A DNA stretch of 64,000 bases. Source: Mesorhizobium sp. GbtcB19 (lineage in GTDB: Bacteria; Pseudomonadota; Alphaproteobacteria; Rhizobiales; Rhizobiaceae). Below the pieces are notes generated by a model. It was given only the letters and a program-made list of their open reading frames with translations, did no database searches and was not told the DNA's origin. A program made the translations under genes and the position numbers. The stretch spans positions 469,683-533,682 of the forward strand of contig NZ_JAGXJY010000002.1 in NCBI RefSeq assembly GCF_019091085.1. The letters run 5' to 3'. This document shows, one piece after another, positions 26,601-34,802 of this stretch (position 1 is its first letter; every line of letters begins with the position of its first letter).

Positions 26601-27573
26601 CCTGGCCGCTGTTGGTGACGATCACCGTGCCGCCTTTTGTCGGCGGGCCGCCAGAGCCACCCTGGCTGAGGATATAACCGTTGCCGCCGGCGCCGCCCTG
26701 GCCGCCCTTGCTCATCACGAAGATGCCATCAGCGCCGACCGCGTCGGTGGTGATGGTCGCGGCCGAGTTGAGCGTAATGTCGCCGCCCTGGCCGGCCGCA
26801 CCGCCCTGGCGCGCGTCCTGATTGCCGTATGAATCGCCGCCCTTTCCGCCATCGCCACCGATACTGACGATCTCGACAGCGGGCTTGCCGGCCTGGCTGG
26901 AACTGTAGCTGGTGCCTACCGGCAGCGTGTCGTTGATCGTCGGGCCGTTGCCGCCCGGCTGGCCATCGGAACCACTCACGCCGATGGTCAAGCTGCCGAG
27001 AATGCCGAAGTCGATCTCGATCCCGTAGGCATTCGAGCCGCCCGAGCCGTTGGAACCGGTCTGCCGGTCGACATAGCGCACGTCGTTGCCCTGGGTCACG
27101 GTGCCGCCGGTGCCGGACGCGCCGGCACCGCCGCCCGCTGTCGGAACGTTGAGCTGATAAGTGTTCAGCGTGGTTTGCGGCTTGCCTGAGTCGGTCTCGT
27201 TCTCGACCACAATGCCGGTATAGTAGGTGCTGCCGTTCACCGTCGTCGTGGTGTAGGACAGAACTTTGTAGGTCTTTCCGCCGGAAACAAAGGTACTGTT
27301 GACGGCGGGTGGCGAGACGATAACGGCGTTGTAGGTGGTCGTGCTGCCGGAGGTCACCTTTGTCACCACCCAGCCATTGGGCGGCGATGGGATCTGGAAG
27401 ACCGTTTCGAACTGTTGGGTGCCGGGGTTGTACACCGTGTCGCCGACTGCCACAGCGAGCGCGCTGCCAATGGGCAGCAAAAGCATCGAGCCGGTCAGTA
27501 TCGCGAACACGCTGGACCGGGCCGACCGCCGCAGAGCGCTCAGCCCGATTGCCGGCACACCGATAGCCTTCAT
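20668..27573 (-). CDS. Giant glycine-rich autotransporter adhesin-like protein
   Basis: About 2301 residues from ATG 27573. The N-terminus is an extended signal peptide (basic region then a hydrophobic core ending IGSALA). The passenger is built of some twenty repeats of about 60-90 residues, each ending in A-Q-S-(I/V/L)-G-G-G-G-G-x-G-G and each containing a 'TVNNxGxIxTxG' beta-helix rung, so a long right-handed beta-helix is likely. A non-repetitive stretch precedes the C-terminal ~290-residue barrel (from about WSYWASAGGNGGE), which ends GFKLNW with the terminal aromatic residue. Such type Va secreted proteins act in adhesion or aggregation. The gene has one strand of uninterrupted frame, so it is intact. 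Regulation is not evident; about 500 nt of gene-free DNA precede it. Confidence 0.92.
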   Translation of the reverse strand: MKAIGVPAIGLSALRRSARSSVFAILTGSMLLLPIGSALAVAVGDTVYNPGTQQFETVFQIPSPPNGWVVTKVTSGSTTTYNAVIVSPPAVNSTFVSGGKTYKVLSYTTTTVNGSTYYTGIVVENETDSGKPQTTLNTYQLNVPTAGGGAGASGTGGTVTQGNDVRYVDRQTGSNGSGGSNAYGIEIDFGILGSLTIGVSGSDGQPGGNGPTINDTLPVGTSYSSSQAGKPAVEIVSIGGDGGKGGDSYGNQDARQGGAAGQGGDITLNSAATITTDAVGADGIFVMSKGGQGGAGGNGYILSQGGSGGPPTKGGTVIVTNSGQVTTNKDKSVGIFAQSIGGGGGSGGDSFGIVGQPGSASAGGNGGTVTVTNTGVIETKGARSYGIWAQSLGGSGGNAGDSGGLVALGNKLGSGGGTGDTVTVNNNVGGNITTYGVGAFGILAQSIGGGGGDAGGAGGLVAIGGDAGSGGDGKTVIVNNHASVTTYGGTDSSVTDLGPTTRDVGAEATVAQSKGGGGGTGSGSGGLVAIGGEGSAGGAGGSVTVTNDGTLTTTGPKARGIYAQSIGGGGGNGGDSGGLVAIGGKGSSTSNGGTVTVNNTGIIATAGTAIQAESIGGGGGDGGSSGGLFSIGGSGGGGGNGLNVIVNSSNHLTTTGDNSVGILAQSLGGGGNGGGSYTVGDAVAIAIGGSGDKGGNGGSVEVNHVNTPGNLSGLIASDISTGTRTTNLLGQTVVTGAKAYGVFAQSVGGGGGRGGLAVAVSSGTSGAGASFALGGKGGPGGDGKDVTVNYKGDITTQGDGAYGIFAQSVGGGGGDGGGAVAVSGGGAFNFGLAMGGAADVGGSGDIVTVNTTGGTIETFGLQAHGILAQSVGGGGGNGGFAGGGTIGAIALTVTLGGKGAAGGIAKAVTVNNGSSIITHADGSIGINAQSLGGGGGNGGFSIAGALAVGAISAAVGGDAGDGSSGGTVTVSNQGDISTSGIKAYGIFAQSVGGGGGNGGGAIAFSLAVSPDPEEIPAVAVSVAVGGSGGDGSIGDTVHVTNGGNITTRGTEAHGIWAQSVGGGGGTGGYAGSGSGSLGPGANISVAVGGTGGTGGNGGAVIVDAGKDDDGAIVADSTITTYGLGADGVRAQSIGGGGGDGGFAIGVNLGINNSNLPLASIGVTVGGQGALGGDGSTATVNNWAVIRTYGDNSAGIYAQSAGGGGGDGGNASCAVFCWDNATSSGAQNTNISVAVGGNGALAGDGKDVTVNNHGNIETGLITTDTDIAGDTVTTGNSAYGIFAQSIGGGGGIGGRAHSLNVLVGKGEAPPDALINVAMSVAVGGQGGAAGDGGHVVVTNDGSITTNGSLADGIYAQSVGGGGGAGGNGILGTDELIPVPAALIANLAFGKTKLYSSLGAAVGGNGGGSGIGGLVEVTNTGNITTRGSNSNGIFAQSVGGGGGIGGKGNIGATGTIGVGGKGTSGGDGGIVHVTNNGNGRIETFGAASNGIFAQAVGGGGGVAGNVDRVLANGLGPIPSLNLGIGFAFGQGGGNGGSGKDVTVEGNGAIITHGSSSAGIFAQSVGGGGGILGTLGNELIPGVHTVTNWAVGSNGDAGDSGIVHVNYAGTIDTYGDGSIGIFAQSNGGKKDTTQSYLGTAGNITVDLDGSVVTHAAGTDAIVAQSKAVDGNGDIAINLKSSTGKVSGGATDANHIGVGVWIVDGKNNTISNKGTITTANGTEGGWAILSGDAKEAVTNYGTVTGSFDLGAGANSFTNSANAIFNAGADAKLGTGNLFADSGYFSPGGDNHVMTTNLVGNWNQASTGAYKLDVDLDPQSDLIDVTGTADLTGAIDLNIMDAAAAKPGSQTFHILHADGGVSHTRLELSSVQSAVAQYELQYQGANDVYLGVDISFAPTGLTGNQIPVANAVNAIQSGGPTSPDFQKIAQALFYIPTVSQLGAVYDSLSGEGVSGAEQPQFGAYESFFASMGRQADFWRTGVGTDPTDHTVTPQAYDEPAKPKKDPFKAMQPDQRRWSYWASAGGNGGEISGDAALGSAGTTYRSGNLAAGMETTGDPDMLVGFALGGSAGSFAVDDRQTSGNIVGAQAGAYVARKWDQFYIDGALAFGLYNNNIHRATAVPGSDSPIDPVAGLTTENWRSNFLSAGFGTNIEAGWRQQVGEGAITPFAGLQFALLSMDGFDETSPDGGALGLSFDHRVITSLPVSLGLQLDTTIGVGDGRSLQAWGRAAWVHEFETDRSVKPSFQAAPGTSFVIQGASAAEDAVAVNAGLKMNWGSNTSMFAAFDGKFGDGLQSYGGDVGFKLNW

Positions 27574-28101
27574 TGCCGCAATTCCCCCCCCCGGGCCGTC
27601 CTGCCCGCCCCCGTGCTCACATGGCGTGACCCAGGGGAACCGCGTTGTCAACTTCGCTCCAACTGCCAAGACCCGGGTAACTTCACGGGTTTGTTGCCTC
27701 CGGCAAGTAATCCGGCTTAGGTCTGGCTGTTATAAAAAGTATTGAACCATTTGGATTTTCTGAATTTTCCGGCCAGCGAAGCCACGGAGTCGACGTGCCC
27801 GCCAGCCTGCCATACGACGCCACAGCGCCGTTCCATGAAGGTGGGACGCAGGGTGTCAGGGGCTGACTTTTTCTGGGCATATCGCGGCTTCGTCAAAGGA
27901 GATGCATGGACGCGGGCACCTCCGCGTCGATCCGCGCCTTCGCGTGCATTAGCGATTCTACAAGTCGCAGCCACCAAGAGTTGTGCGCCGCGTGCATCGT
28001 TTGATGGACGGAAGCGATCTTGGCCGCGTGCGGGACAGTCAACCGTTGGTGAAACAGCGTTTATTTGATTTCTCTGACAAAATATGCTGCTTGTCGCGCC
28101 C
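27574..28101. other. Long intergenic region upstream of the autotransporter
   Basis: About 530 nt between the divergent autotransporter and the DUF930 gene. Only short frames without ribosome-binding sites are present. It is locally richer in A/T (for example around 27720-27770, tataaaaagtattgaaccatttgg), consistent with promoters for both divergent genes. I see no RNA gene or repeat that I can support. Confidence 0.5.
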
Positions 28102-28491
28102 ATGAAAAAGCTCTGCCTGATGGTCCTGGCGTCGCTGGCGCCGGCCTTGCCGGCCAAGGCGATGGACAATGCGTTGCGTGCCGGCCTGATGAAACTCGAT
28201 CCCGAAACCCGCCTCGAGCAGCGGTGCGACGCCGAGGTGCTAGACCGGATCAGCCACGACGATCACAACTACAAGGCCGATCGCGTCGTGGCCTACGCCT
28301 TCGCCACCCCGCAGATGAGCGCCGACGCCATCAAGAGCTCCGGTGCGGCCTTTCGCAGCAAGGGCCAATGGTACCGTCTGAAGTTCAAATGCCAGACCGC
28401 GCCCGACCACATGGAAGTGCTGCAGTTCCGCTACAAGATCGGCGACGAGATCCCGGAATCCGACTGGGCCAAATATAATCTCTACGATTGA
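28102..28491 (+). CDS. DUF930 family secreted protein
   Basis: 129 residues from ATG 28102, which begins with a signal peptide (MKKLCLMVLASLAPALPAKA). The mature part contains RLEQRCDAEVLDRI, ADRVVAYAF, GAAFRSKGQWYRLKFKC and IPESDWAKYNLY, the conserved run of the rhizobial DUF930 family, including two Cys that could form a disulfide in the periplasm. Function unknown. A longer frame starts at 28084 but would put six extra residues before the signal peptide. Confidence 0.88.
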   Translation: MKKLCLMVLASLAPALPAKAMDNALRAGLMKLDPETRLEQRCDAEVLDRISHDDHNYKADRVVAYAFATPQMSADAIKSSGAAFRSKGQWYRLKFKCQTAPDHMEVLQFRYKIGDEIPESDWAKYNLYD

Positions 28492-28678
28492 CCGGCGATC
28501 CCGGCCAATAGCGCCCGGTCGACACAACAGCCGTAAAATATCCTGGATATCCAGTGGAGCGGAATGCCCTGAAAGGGCTGGTTCCGGCCTGTTCTCTTGA
28601 CGCGCGGGAACCATACACGTTAGGGCGTCAGCATAGTCGACGATCGAGACTCCGCGAACAGCAAAGGGCCTCCAGCCG

Positions 28679-29338
28679 ATGGATATTTTCAGCGCCGCAA
28701 GCCTGACCGCCCTGCTCCAGGTCATCGCCATCGACCTGGTGCTTGCCGGCGACAATGCCATCGTCATCGGCCTCGCGGCGGCGGGACTGCCCGCGGATCA
28801 GCGCAAGAAGGCAATCCTCATCGGTGTGCTCGCCGCGACAGTGCTTCGCATCCTCTTTGCCGCGATCACGGTGAAGCTGCTCGCCATTGTCGGCCTGCTG
28901 CTGGCCGGCGGCATCCTGCTGCTTTGGGTGTGCTGGAAAATGTATCGTGAATTGCGCACCTCCCATGCCGACGAGCATGAGGCTACGGAGGCGCTGGCCA
29001 ATTCCGACCTCGACAGCGACAAGGCAATCGCGGGCAAGGCGCGGCGCAAGACGCTTGGGCAGGCAGCGCTGCAGATCGTCGTTGCCGATGTGTCCATGTC
29101 GCTCGACAATGTACTGGCCGTGGCCGGTGCGGCGCGCGATCATTTCCCGGTGCTGGTCATCGGCCTCGTGCTGTCGATTGCGCTGATGGGCCTCGCGGCG
29201 AGCTTTATCGCCAGGCTCCTGCACCGCTATCGGTGGATCGCCTATATCGGCCTGGCGATCATCCTCTATGTCGCGCTCGACATGGTCTATCGCGGCGCGG
29301 TCGAAGTCTGGCCGCACGTCAATGCCGCGGTAAGCTGA
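28679..29338 (+). CDS. TerC family integral membrane protein (YjbE-like)
   Basis: 219 residues with about six or seven membrane helices. Two halves each hold an acidic metal-type motif: IDLVLAGDNAIVIGLA near residue 18 and VVADVSMSLDNVLAVAGA near residue 125, the internal duplication typical of TerC/Alx/YjbE proteins, which export Mn(II) or other divalent ions. A charged cytoplasmic loop (HADEHEATEALANSD) separates the halves. I looked for a yybP-ykoY manganese riboswitch upstream (28492-28678) and did not find its signature. Confidence 0.9.
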   Translation: MDIFSAASLTALLQVIAIDLVLAGDNAIVIGLAAAGLPADQRKKAILIGVLAATVLRILFAAITVKLLAIVGLLLAGGILLLWVCWKMYRELRTSHADEHEATEALANSDLDSDKAIAGKARRKTLGQAALQIVVADVSMSLDNVLAVAGAARDHFPVLVIGLVLSIALMGLAASFIARLLHRYRWIAYIGLAIILYVALDMVYRGAVEVWPHVNAAVS

Positions 29339-29464
29339 GGCAATTCCATCCGGTACAGTGATTTGCGCCGGGGAATGCGTTTTGCCGCAGGACGGGCCAG
29401 CCCATACCAATGCCTCAATTAGTGTGGTATTGCGCCGCCGATCCCCAAAAGCCCGGAACACCTT

Positions 29465-30778
29465 ATGTCCGCCCCACGCGTCAGTTTCGTCAGTCTTGGA
29501 TGCCCGAAGGCGCTCGTCGATTCCGAGCGCATCATCACGCGGCTCCGCGCCGAAGGCTACGAGATCGCGCGCAAGCATGACGGCGCCGACCTTGTCGTGG
29601 TCAACACCTGCGGCTTCCTCGATTCCGCCCGTGACGAGTCGCTCAACGCCATCGGCTCGGCGCTTTCGGAAAATGGCCGCGTCATCGTCACCGGCTGCCT
29701 CGGCGCCGAGCCGGATGTCATCCGCGAAAAGCATCCCAATGTGCTGGCGATCACCGGGCCGCAGGCCTATGAGAGCGTCATGGCCGCGGTGCACGAGGCG
29801 GCTCCGCCGAGCCACGATCCCTATATCGACCTGCTGCCGCCGCAGGGCGTGAAGCTGACGCCGCGCCATTACGCCTATCTGAAGATTTCCGAAGGCTGCA
29901 ACAACCGCTGCACCTTCTGCATCATTCCCGCGCTGCGCGGCGATCTGGTCTCGCGCCCGGCTGCGGATGTGCTGCGCGAAGCCGAGAAGCTCGCCAAGGC
30001 CGGCGTCAAGGAAATCCTCGTCATCTCGCAGGACACCAGCGCTTACGGCATCGACATCAAGTATCAGACCTCGATGTTCGGCGACCGTGAAGTGCGGGCG
30101 AAATTCCTCGACCTCGCGGAAGAACTCGGCAAGCTCGGCATCTGGATACGCATGCATTACGTGTATCCCTATCCGCATGTCGCCGACGTCATCCCACTGA
30201 TGGCGGAAGGAAAGATCCTTCCCTATCTCGACATCCCCTTCCAGCACGCCTCGCCGCAGGTGCTGAAGAACATGCGCCGTCCCGCGCATGGCGAAAAGAC
30301 CCTGGAGCGCATCCGCGGCTGGCGCGAGGTCTGTCCGGATCTTGCTATCCGTTCGACCTTCATCGTCGGTTTCCCCGGCGAGACGGAAGACGATTTCCAG
30401 ATGCTGCTCGACTGGCTGGACGAAGCGAAAATCGACCGCGCCGGCTGCTTCAAATACGAGCCGGTTAAGGGCGCGCGCTCCAACGACCTCGGGCTGGAAC
30501 AGGTGCCGCAGGAGATCAAGGAAGCGCGCTGGCACCGCTTCATGCAGCGCCAGCAGAAGATCTCGGCTGCACAGCTCGCCAAGAAGGTCGGCAAGCGCCT
30601 GCCGGTGCTGATCGATGAGGCGCATGGCGCGTCCGCCAAGGGCCGCACCAAATACGATGCGCCCGAGATCGACGGCTCGGTGCACATCCAGTCGCGGCGT
30701 CCGTTGCGCGCCGGCGAGATCGTCACGGTCAAGATCGACCGCGCTGACGCCTACGATCTCTACGGCTCGGCGGTCTGA
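29465..30778 (+). CDS. rimO: Ribosomal protein uS12 methylthiotransferase RimO
   Basis: 437 residues. The N-terminal UPF0004 domain carries three cluster cysteines (13, 49 and 78; [24 protein letters not shown]), the radical SAM CxxxCxxC motif is CNNRCTFC at 145-152, and a C-terminal TRAM domain ends the protein. The enzyme methylthiolates an Asp of ribosomal protein S12. The [12 protein letters not shown] form distinguishes it from MiaB. It is a single gene followed by a strong terminator. Confidence 0.96.
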   Translation: MSAPRVSFVSLGCPKALVDSERIITRLRAEGYEIARKHDGADLVVVNTCGFLDSARDESLNAIGSALSENGRVIVTGCLGAEPDVIREKHPNVLAITGPQAYESVMAAVHEAAPPSHDPYIDLLPPQGVKLTPRHYAYLKISEGCNNRCTFCIIPALRGDLVSRPAADVLREAEKLAKAGVKEILVISQDTSAYGIDIKYQTSMFGDREVRAKFLDLAEELGKLGIWIRMHYVYPYPHVADVIPLMAEGKILPYLDIPFQHASPQVLKNMRRPAHGEKTLERIRGWREVCPDLAIRSTFIVGFPGETEDDFQMLLDWLDEAKIDRAGCFKYEPVKGARSNDLGLEQVPQEIKEARWHRFMQRQQKISAAQLAKKVGKRLPVLIDEAHGASAKGRTKYDAPEIDGSVHIQSRRPLRAGEIVTVKIDRADAYDLYGSAV

Positions 30779-30811
30779 TACCGGAGCGAAAGCAGACGTC
30801 TTGAATGCAAA

Positions 30812-30845
30812 AAAGGGCGCCCTGCGGCGCCCTTTGGTTCTTTTT
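30812..30845 (+). terminator. Rho-independent terminator after rimO
   Basis: A perfect 10-bp stem AAAGGGCGCC / GGCGCCCTTT with a 4-nt loop, followed by ggttcttttt. It lies 33 nt after the rimO stop; the A-run on its left side would also let it work for the convergent gene at 30874. Confidence 0.9.
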
Positions 30846-30873
30846 GACAGCCTTCGGCTTCGGCAGCGCCTCG

Positions 30874-31311
30874 TCAGAACTTCACCGCTTCGATTGCTGA
30901 CAACGAACGGTCGATGACCTGATCGAGGGTCTCGTCGAGGCGCGTGCCCGTTTCGACCGCCGACAGCCGAGCGGCAAACCCAAGATGGTAGTCGACGAAC
31001 CACTCCGGGCGCGGCTCCGGCTCAGGCGGAAACGGTCCCCACCACGGCGGCAGCTTCGGGATCTTCGGCCGCGTGGGGCACCAGTCGTCGAGATCGCTCA
31101 CCAGCGCCTTCATGTCGAGCCCGCCTCGCTCGGCCACCCACAAGTAGCGGACAAATTCCTCGGCCACCGCGGCGCCCAGTTCATGCGGTGGCAGCGGTTG
31201 CGGATTGAGTGCGACCCGCGCAAGCACACCCTGTGGCCCGCGCGGGATGACGTCGTAGATGGCGGGAAAGCGTTTCCCGATGATTGCCAGAAGCTTCTTA
31301 TTCAACTGCAT
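30874..31311 (-). CDS. Hypothetical protein
   Basis: 145 residues from ATG 31311, which has a good ribosome-binding site (AGGGGG) 4-5 nt upstream; a longer frame to 31368 lacks one. No signal peptide or membrane helix. It contains a proline- and tryptophan-rich middle (LPPWWGPFPPEPEPRPEW) and a C-terminal amphipathic helix (DETLDQVIDRSLSAIEAV). I also see RVALNPQPLPPHEL, a motif that recurs in hypothetical proteins encoded near bacteriocin-like or LipL genes, but I cannot assign a function. Confidence 0.7.
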   Translation of the reverse strand: MQLNKKLLAIIGKRFPAIYDVIPRGPQGVLARVALNPQPLPPHELGAAVAEEFVRYLWVAERGGLDMKALVSDLDDWCPTRPKIPKLPPWWGPFPPEPEPRPEWFVDYHLGFAARLSAVETGTRLDETLDQVIDRSLSAIEAVKF

Positions 31312-31591
31312 AAGACCCCCTTCTGCAGGCGCTCTGTCACGCCAGCTGGTTTCGTCTAAGTTGCGCAATCAGCATGGAAGTAGAGGGCGTCGGCGTATGT
31401 GAAAGCGGTTACGGAAACTGCAAGTATATTGCATTGGCTTCGCAAACGCGCCGAATTCTTAAAATATGAAGCGAAGTTGATCTTAAATACTCGATACGCA
31501 AGGTCGTCGAACGATCTTTAGCCGACTGGCAAAAGCCAGGTCCAGCTCCCGTCCAGCGCGCAAAAGTCTGCCAATCGATCTTGCAAACGAA

Positions 31592-31615
31592 AGAGGGCGC
31601 CACGAGGCGCCCTCT
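31592..31615 (-). terminator. Rho-independent terminator of the BMP-type ABC operon
   Basis: Stem GAGGGCGCC / GGCGCCCTC with a 4-nt loop (593-601 with 606-614). Read on the minus strand it is followed by a T-rich stretch (tttcgtttg). It lies 24 nt downstream of the substrate-binding protein stop. Confidence 0.85.
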
Positions 31616-31638
31616 CCGGTCCGAAACGTCGTCGCCGC

Positions 31639-32706
31639 TTATTGCGGCAGCTTGTCGTCGATGCCCTTGACGTAGAAATTCATGCCGAGCAGCGTGCCGT
31701 CGTCGGCGACTTCGCCGTCCTTCAGCCACGGCGAGCCGTCCTGCTTGGACACCGGGCCGGTGAAGGGGTTCCAGCCGCCGGCGATCTTCTTCGAGGTGGC
31801 TTCCGCCATCGCCTTCACGTCGTCGGGCATGTTGGTGAAGGGCGCGAGCTTGACCGCGCCGTCCTTGATGCCGAGCCAGACATTGTCCGGCTTCCAGCTG
31901 CCGTCCAGCGCGGCCTGGACGCGGCTGATATAGTACGGGCCCCATTCGTCGGTCAGCGAAGTCAGCTGCGCGTTCGGCGCGAACTTGATCATATCGGACG
32001 ACTGGCCGAAGCCGTGCAGCTTGCGCTCCTCAGCCACCTGCAGCGCGGCGGTCGAGTCGGTGTGCTGGACGATGATGTCGGCGCCCTGGTCGAACAGCGC
32101 CTTGGCGGCGTCGGCTTCCTTGCCCGGATCGAACCAGGAATTCACCCACACGATCTTCACCTTGAAGTCGGGATTGACCGACTGCGCGCCGAGGATGAAG
32201 GAATTGATGCCCATCACCACTTCCGGGATCGGGAAGGAGACGATGTAGCCGGCGAGGCCCTTCTTCGATTCCTTTGCCGCGATCTGGCCGAGCACGTAGC
32301 GGCCCTCATAGAAGCGGGCGTTGTAGATGCCGAGATTGTCGCCGGTCTTGAAGCCGGTGGCATGCTCGAACATCACCTTGGGGAACTTCTTGGCGACCTT
32401 CACTTCGGCGTCCATGAAGCCGAAGGAGGTGCCGAAGATGATCTTGCACTTCTCGCGCGCGAGACGCTCGAAGGCGCGGTCGGCGTCGGGGCCTTCCGAC
32501 ACGTTTTCGAGATAAGCGGTCTCGACTTTGTCGCCGAGCGCCTTCTCGACCTCGAGGCGACCCTGGTCGTGCTGATAGGAATAGCCGAAATCGCCGATCG
32601 GGCCTGTATAGACCCAGCAGGCCTTGAGCTTGCCGGCTGCCTCGGCGGTCGCCGCCAGCGACAGGGCCGCGGCTGTGGTCATCAACGCAATAAGCAGTTT
32701 TTTCAT
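31639..32706 (-). CDS. BMP/PnrA-like ABC transporter substrate-binding protein
   Basis: 355 residues. A signal peptide (MKKLLIALMTTAAALSLAATAEA) precedes a basic-membrane-protein domain: CWVYTGPIGDFGYSYQHDQG, then FGTSFGFMDAEVKVAKKFP and the ligand-contacting ADIIVQHTDSTAALQVAEE region. PnrA-type proteins bind purine nucleosides; some rhizobial relatives bind related heterocycles. It is the last gene of an operon with a two-domain ATPase and two permeases, and has its own terminator. No lipobox Cys is seen, so the protein is probably soluble in the periplasm. Confidence 0.92.
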   Translation of the reverse strand: MKKLLIALMTTAAALSLAATAEAAGKLKACWVYTGPIGDFGYSYQHDQGRLEVEKALGDKVETAYLENVSEGPDADRAFERLAREKCKIIFGTSFGFMDAEVKVAKKFPKVMFEHATGFKTGDNLGIYNARFYEGRYVLGQIAAKESKKGLAGYIVSFPIPEVVMGINSFILGAQSVNPDFKVKIVWVNSWFDPGKEADAAKALFDQGADIIVQHTDSTAALQVAEERKLHGFGQSSDMIKFAPNAQLTSLTDEWGPYYISRVQAALDGSWKPDNVWLGIKDGAVKLAPFTNMPDDVKAMAEATSKKIAGGWNPFTGPVSKQDGSPWLKDGEVADDGTLLGMNFYVKGIDDKLPQ

Positions 32707-32757
32707 TGTGTTACCTCTCTGAGTTAAGCCTTGGAGCTTCCCGTCTTTTTGTTGTCG

Positions 32758-33678
32758 TCAACGATCCGGAACGAATGGCTGCCCCAACGAAGCCGGCGTG
32801 TTCATCATCGTTAGCCGCTTGTTGCGCGAGATTAGAACGAGAACCACGATGGTTGCCAGATAGGGCAGTGAAGAAAGAAACTGCGACGGCACCGGAATGC
32901 CAAAAGCCTGTGCATGAAGCTGGCCGATCCACACCGCGCCGAAGATATAGGCGCCGGCCAGCACCCGCCACGGGCGCCAGGAGGCGAACACCACCAGCGC
33001 CAGCGCGATCCAGCCGCGCCCCGCGCTCATGTTCTCGACCCATTGCGGCGTGTAGACCAGTGACAGATGTCCGCCGGCAAGACCGGCGCAAGCGCCGCCG
33101 AACATCACGGCGAGATAGCGGTAGCGGATGACCTTGATGCCGAGCGCGTGCGCGGATGTGTGGCTGTCGCCGATCGAGCGCAGCGTCAAGCCGGTGCGCG
33201 TCTTGAACAGGAACCACATGACGGCCGCGGTCAGCGCGATCGAGATGTAGAAGACCGGATCCTGGCCGAAGATCAGCTTGCCCACCACCGGGATCGAGCT
33301 CAGTCCGGGGATTTCGAGATTGGGCAGTCTGACGCCCGGCTGGCCGACGAAGCTGGTGCCGATCATGCCCGAGAGGCCGAGGCCGAGCAGCGTCAGCGAC
33401 AGGCCGGTCGCCACCTGGTTGGTCGCAAGCGACAGCGTCATGACGGCAAAGAGCAGCGAGAACAGCGCCCCGACGATGATTGCGGCAAGCAGGCCGATCC
33501 AAGGCGACCCGGTGAGGTAGCCGGCGCCGAAGCCGCCGACTGCGCCCATGATCATCATGCCCTCGACGCCCAGATTGAGCACGCCGGAGCGCTCGACCAC
33601 AAGCTCGCCGATCGCCGCGATCAAAAGCGGCGTCGCCGCGGTCGCGATGGTCAAAAGGATGTTGACGGTGATGTCCAT
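32758..33678 (-). CDS. ABC transporter permease (BMP/nucleoside type, second subunit)
   Basis: 306 residues with about eight membrane helices, of the BPD_transp_2 (RbsC/LivM-like) fold. LLIAAIGELVVERSGVLNLGVEGMM near residue 18 is the conserved N-terminal signature of the smaller permease of BMP-type importers, and TLRSIGDSHTSAHALG is the coupling-loop region. The start overlaps the stop of the preceding permease by one base. Confidence 0.92.
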   Translation of the reverse strand: MDITVNILLTIATAATPLLIAAIGELVVERSGVLNLGVEGMMIMGAVGGFGAGYLTGSPWIGLLAAIIVGALFSLLFAVMTLSLATNQVATGLSLTLLGLGLSGMIGTSFVGQPGVRLPNLEIPGLSSIPVVGKLIFGQDPVFYISIALTAAVMWFLFKTRTGLTLRSIGDSHTSAHALGIKVIRYRYLAVMFGGACAGLAGGHLSLVYTPQWVENMSAGRGWIALALVVFASWRPWRVLAGAYIFGAVWIGQLHAQAFGIPVPSQFLSSLPYLATIVVLVLISRNKRLTMMNTPASLGQPFVPDR

Positions 33679-34802
33679 CAGCGGGCCTCCCCGAGCTTGG
33701 GCGCTGCTTCGAGTTTCGCCGTGCCCTTCGTCAGCGCCATGCCGATCAGGCGAATGCGGTAGTGGATGAGCGTGTCGCAGCCGAGCACGAAGAACAGAAG
33801 CATGCCCTGGAAGACGCGCGCAACCTTGTCGGAAATGCCGAGCGCGCTCTGCACCGCCTCGCCGCCGAGATAGGTCAGCGCCAGCACGAGACCCGCGGCG
33901 ACGATGCCCAGCGGATTGAGCCTGCCGAGGAAGGCGACGATGATGGCGGTGAAGCCGTAGCCGGGCGAGATCACCGGCTGCAACTGGCCGATGGCGCCGG
34001 ACACTTCCGAAATGCCCGCCAGGCCGGCCAGCGCGCCGGACAGAAGGAAGGTGAAGAACACCATCCTGTTGAAGCCGAAGCCGGCGAAGCGCCCTGCCCG
34101 TGGGCTGGAACCCAGCACGCGCACTTCAAAACCTTTCAGCATGCGGCTCATCATCAGCCAGATCGCGACGGCGGCAACCAGCGCGAACACGAAGCCCCAA
34201 TTGGCGCGGCCGGCATCGGGCATCAGCTGAGGCAGCACCGCCCAGTCGCCGAACTGGATAGTCTGCGGAAAACCGTGGCCCTGCGGATCGCGCCACGGGC
34301 CGCGCACCAGCCAATCGAGGAAGAGCTGCGCGACATAGACCAGCATCAGGCTGGTGAGGATTTCGTTGGTGCTGAAGCGCGTCTTCAAAAACGCCGGGAT
34401 CGATGCGTAGAAGGCGCCGCCGACCATGCCAAGCAACAGCATCAGCGGGATCACCAGTGGGCCTTCGAATTGCGGGAACAGCACTGGGATGATCGAGCCG
34501 AAGATCGCGCCGAAAATGAACTGGCCCTCGGCGCCGATATTCCAGATATTGGCCTTGTAGCAGACCGACAGGCCGACCGCGATCAGGATGAGGGGCGCCG
34601 CCTTGATGGCCAGCTCGTGCAATTGCCAGACTTCGCTGATCGGCTGGATGAAATAGATGTTGAATGCATCCAGCGGATTGACGCCGAGCAATGCGAACAT
34701 GATGGCGCCGGCAATGATCGTCAACGCGAAGGCGATGAAGGGCGACAGCATGGAGAACAGCGCCGAGCGCTGCGGGCGTTTGACCAGTTCGATGCGCATC
34801 AT
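33678..34802 (-). CDS. ABC transporter permease (BMP/nucleoside type, first subunit)
   Basis: 374 residues with about nine or ten membrane helices. Markers of the family are ICYKANIWNIGAEGQF-like sequence (VCYKANIWNIGAEGQFIFGA) and the coupling loop VRVLGSSPRAGRFAGF. It forms the membrane channel with the next permease and is driven by the upstream ATPase, whose stop it overlaps by 4 nt. Confidence 0.92.
   Translation of the reverse strand: MMRIELVKRPQRSALFSMLSPFIAFALTIIAGAIMFALLGVNPLDAFNIYFIQPISEVWQLHELAIKAAPLILIAVGLSVCYKANIWNIGAEGQFIFGAIFGSIIPVLFPQFEGPLVIPLMLLLGMVGGAFYASIPAFLKTRFSTNEILTSLMLVYVAQLFLDWLVRGPWRDPQGHGFPQTIQFGDWAVLPQLMPDAGRANWGFVFALVAAVAIWLMMSRMLKGFEVRVLGSSPRAGRFAGFGFNRMVFFTFLLSGALAGLAGISEVSGAIGQLQPVISPGYGFTAIIVAFLGRLNPLGIVAAGLVLALTYLGGEAVQSALGISDKVARVFQGMLLFFVLGCDTLIHYRIRLIGMALTKGTAKLEAAPKLGEAR

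Noticed and set aside
22800-26800. Possible CRISPR-like array or DNA tandem repeat
   Set aside because: The repeats are codons of protein rungs of uneven length (180-270 nt) with no constant direct repeat and unique spacers.
27717-28169. A 150-residue minus-strand gene upstream of the autotransporter
   Set aside because: It overlaps the signal-peptide start of the DUF930 gene, has no ribosome-binding site and no recognisable composition.
28492-28678. Manganese riboswitch (yybP-ykoY) before the TerC-like gene
   Set aside because: The conserved loop sequences are absent; only unstructured sequence is seen.
28628-31003. A 791-codon minus-strand frame opposite rimO and the TerC gene
   Set aside because: Both genes on the plus strand have complete family motifs; the minus frame is a shadow and is Arg/Asp/His-rich without domains.
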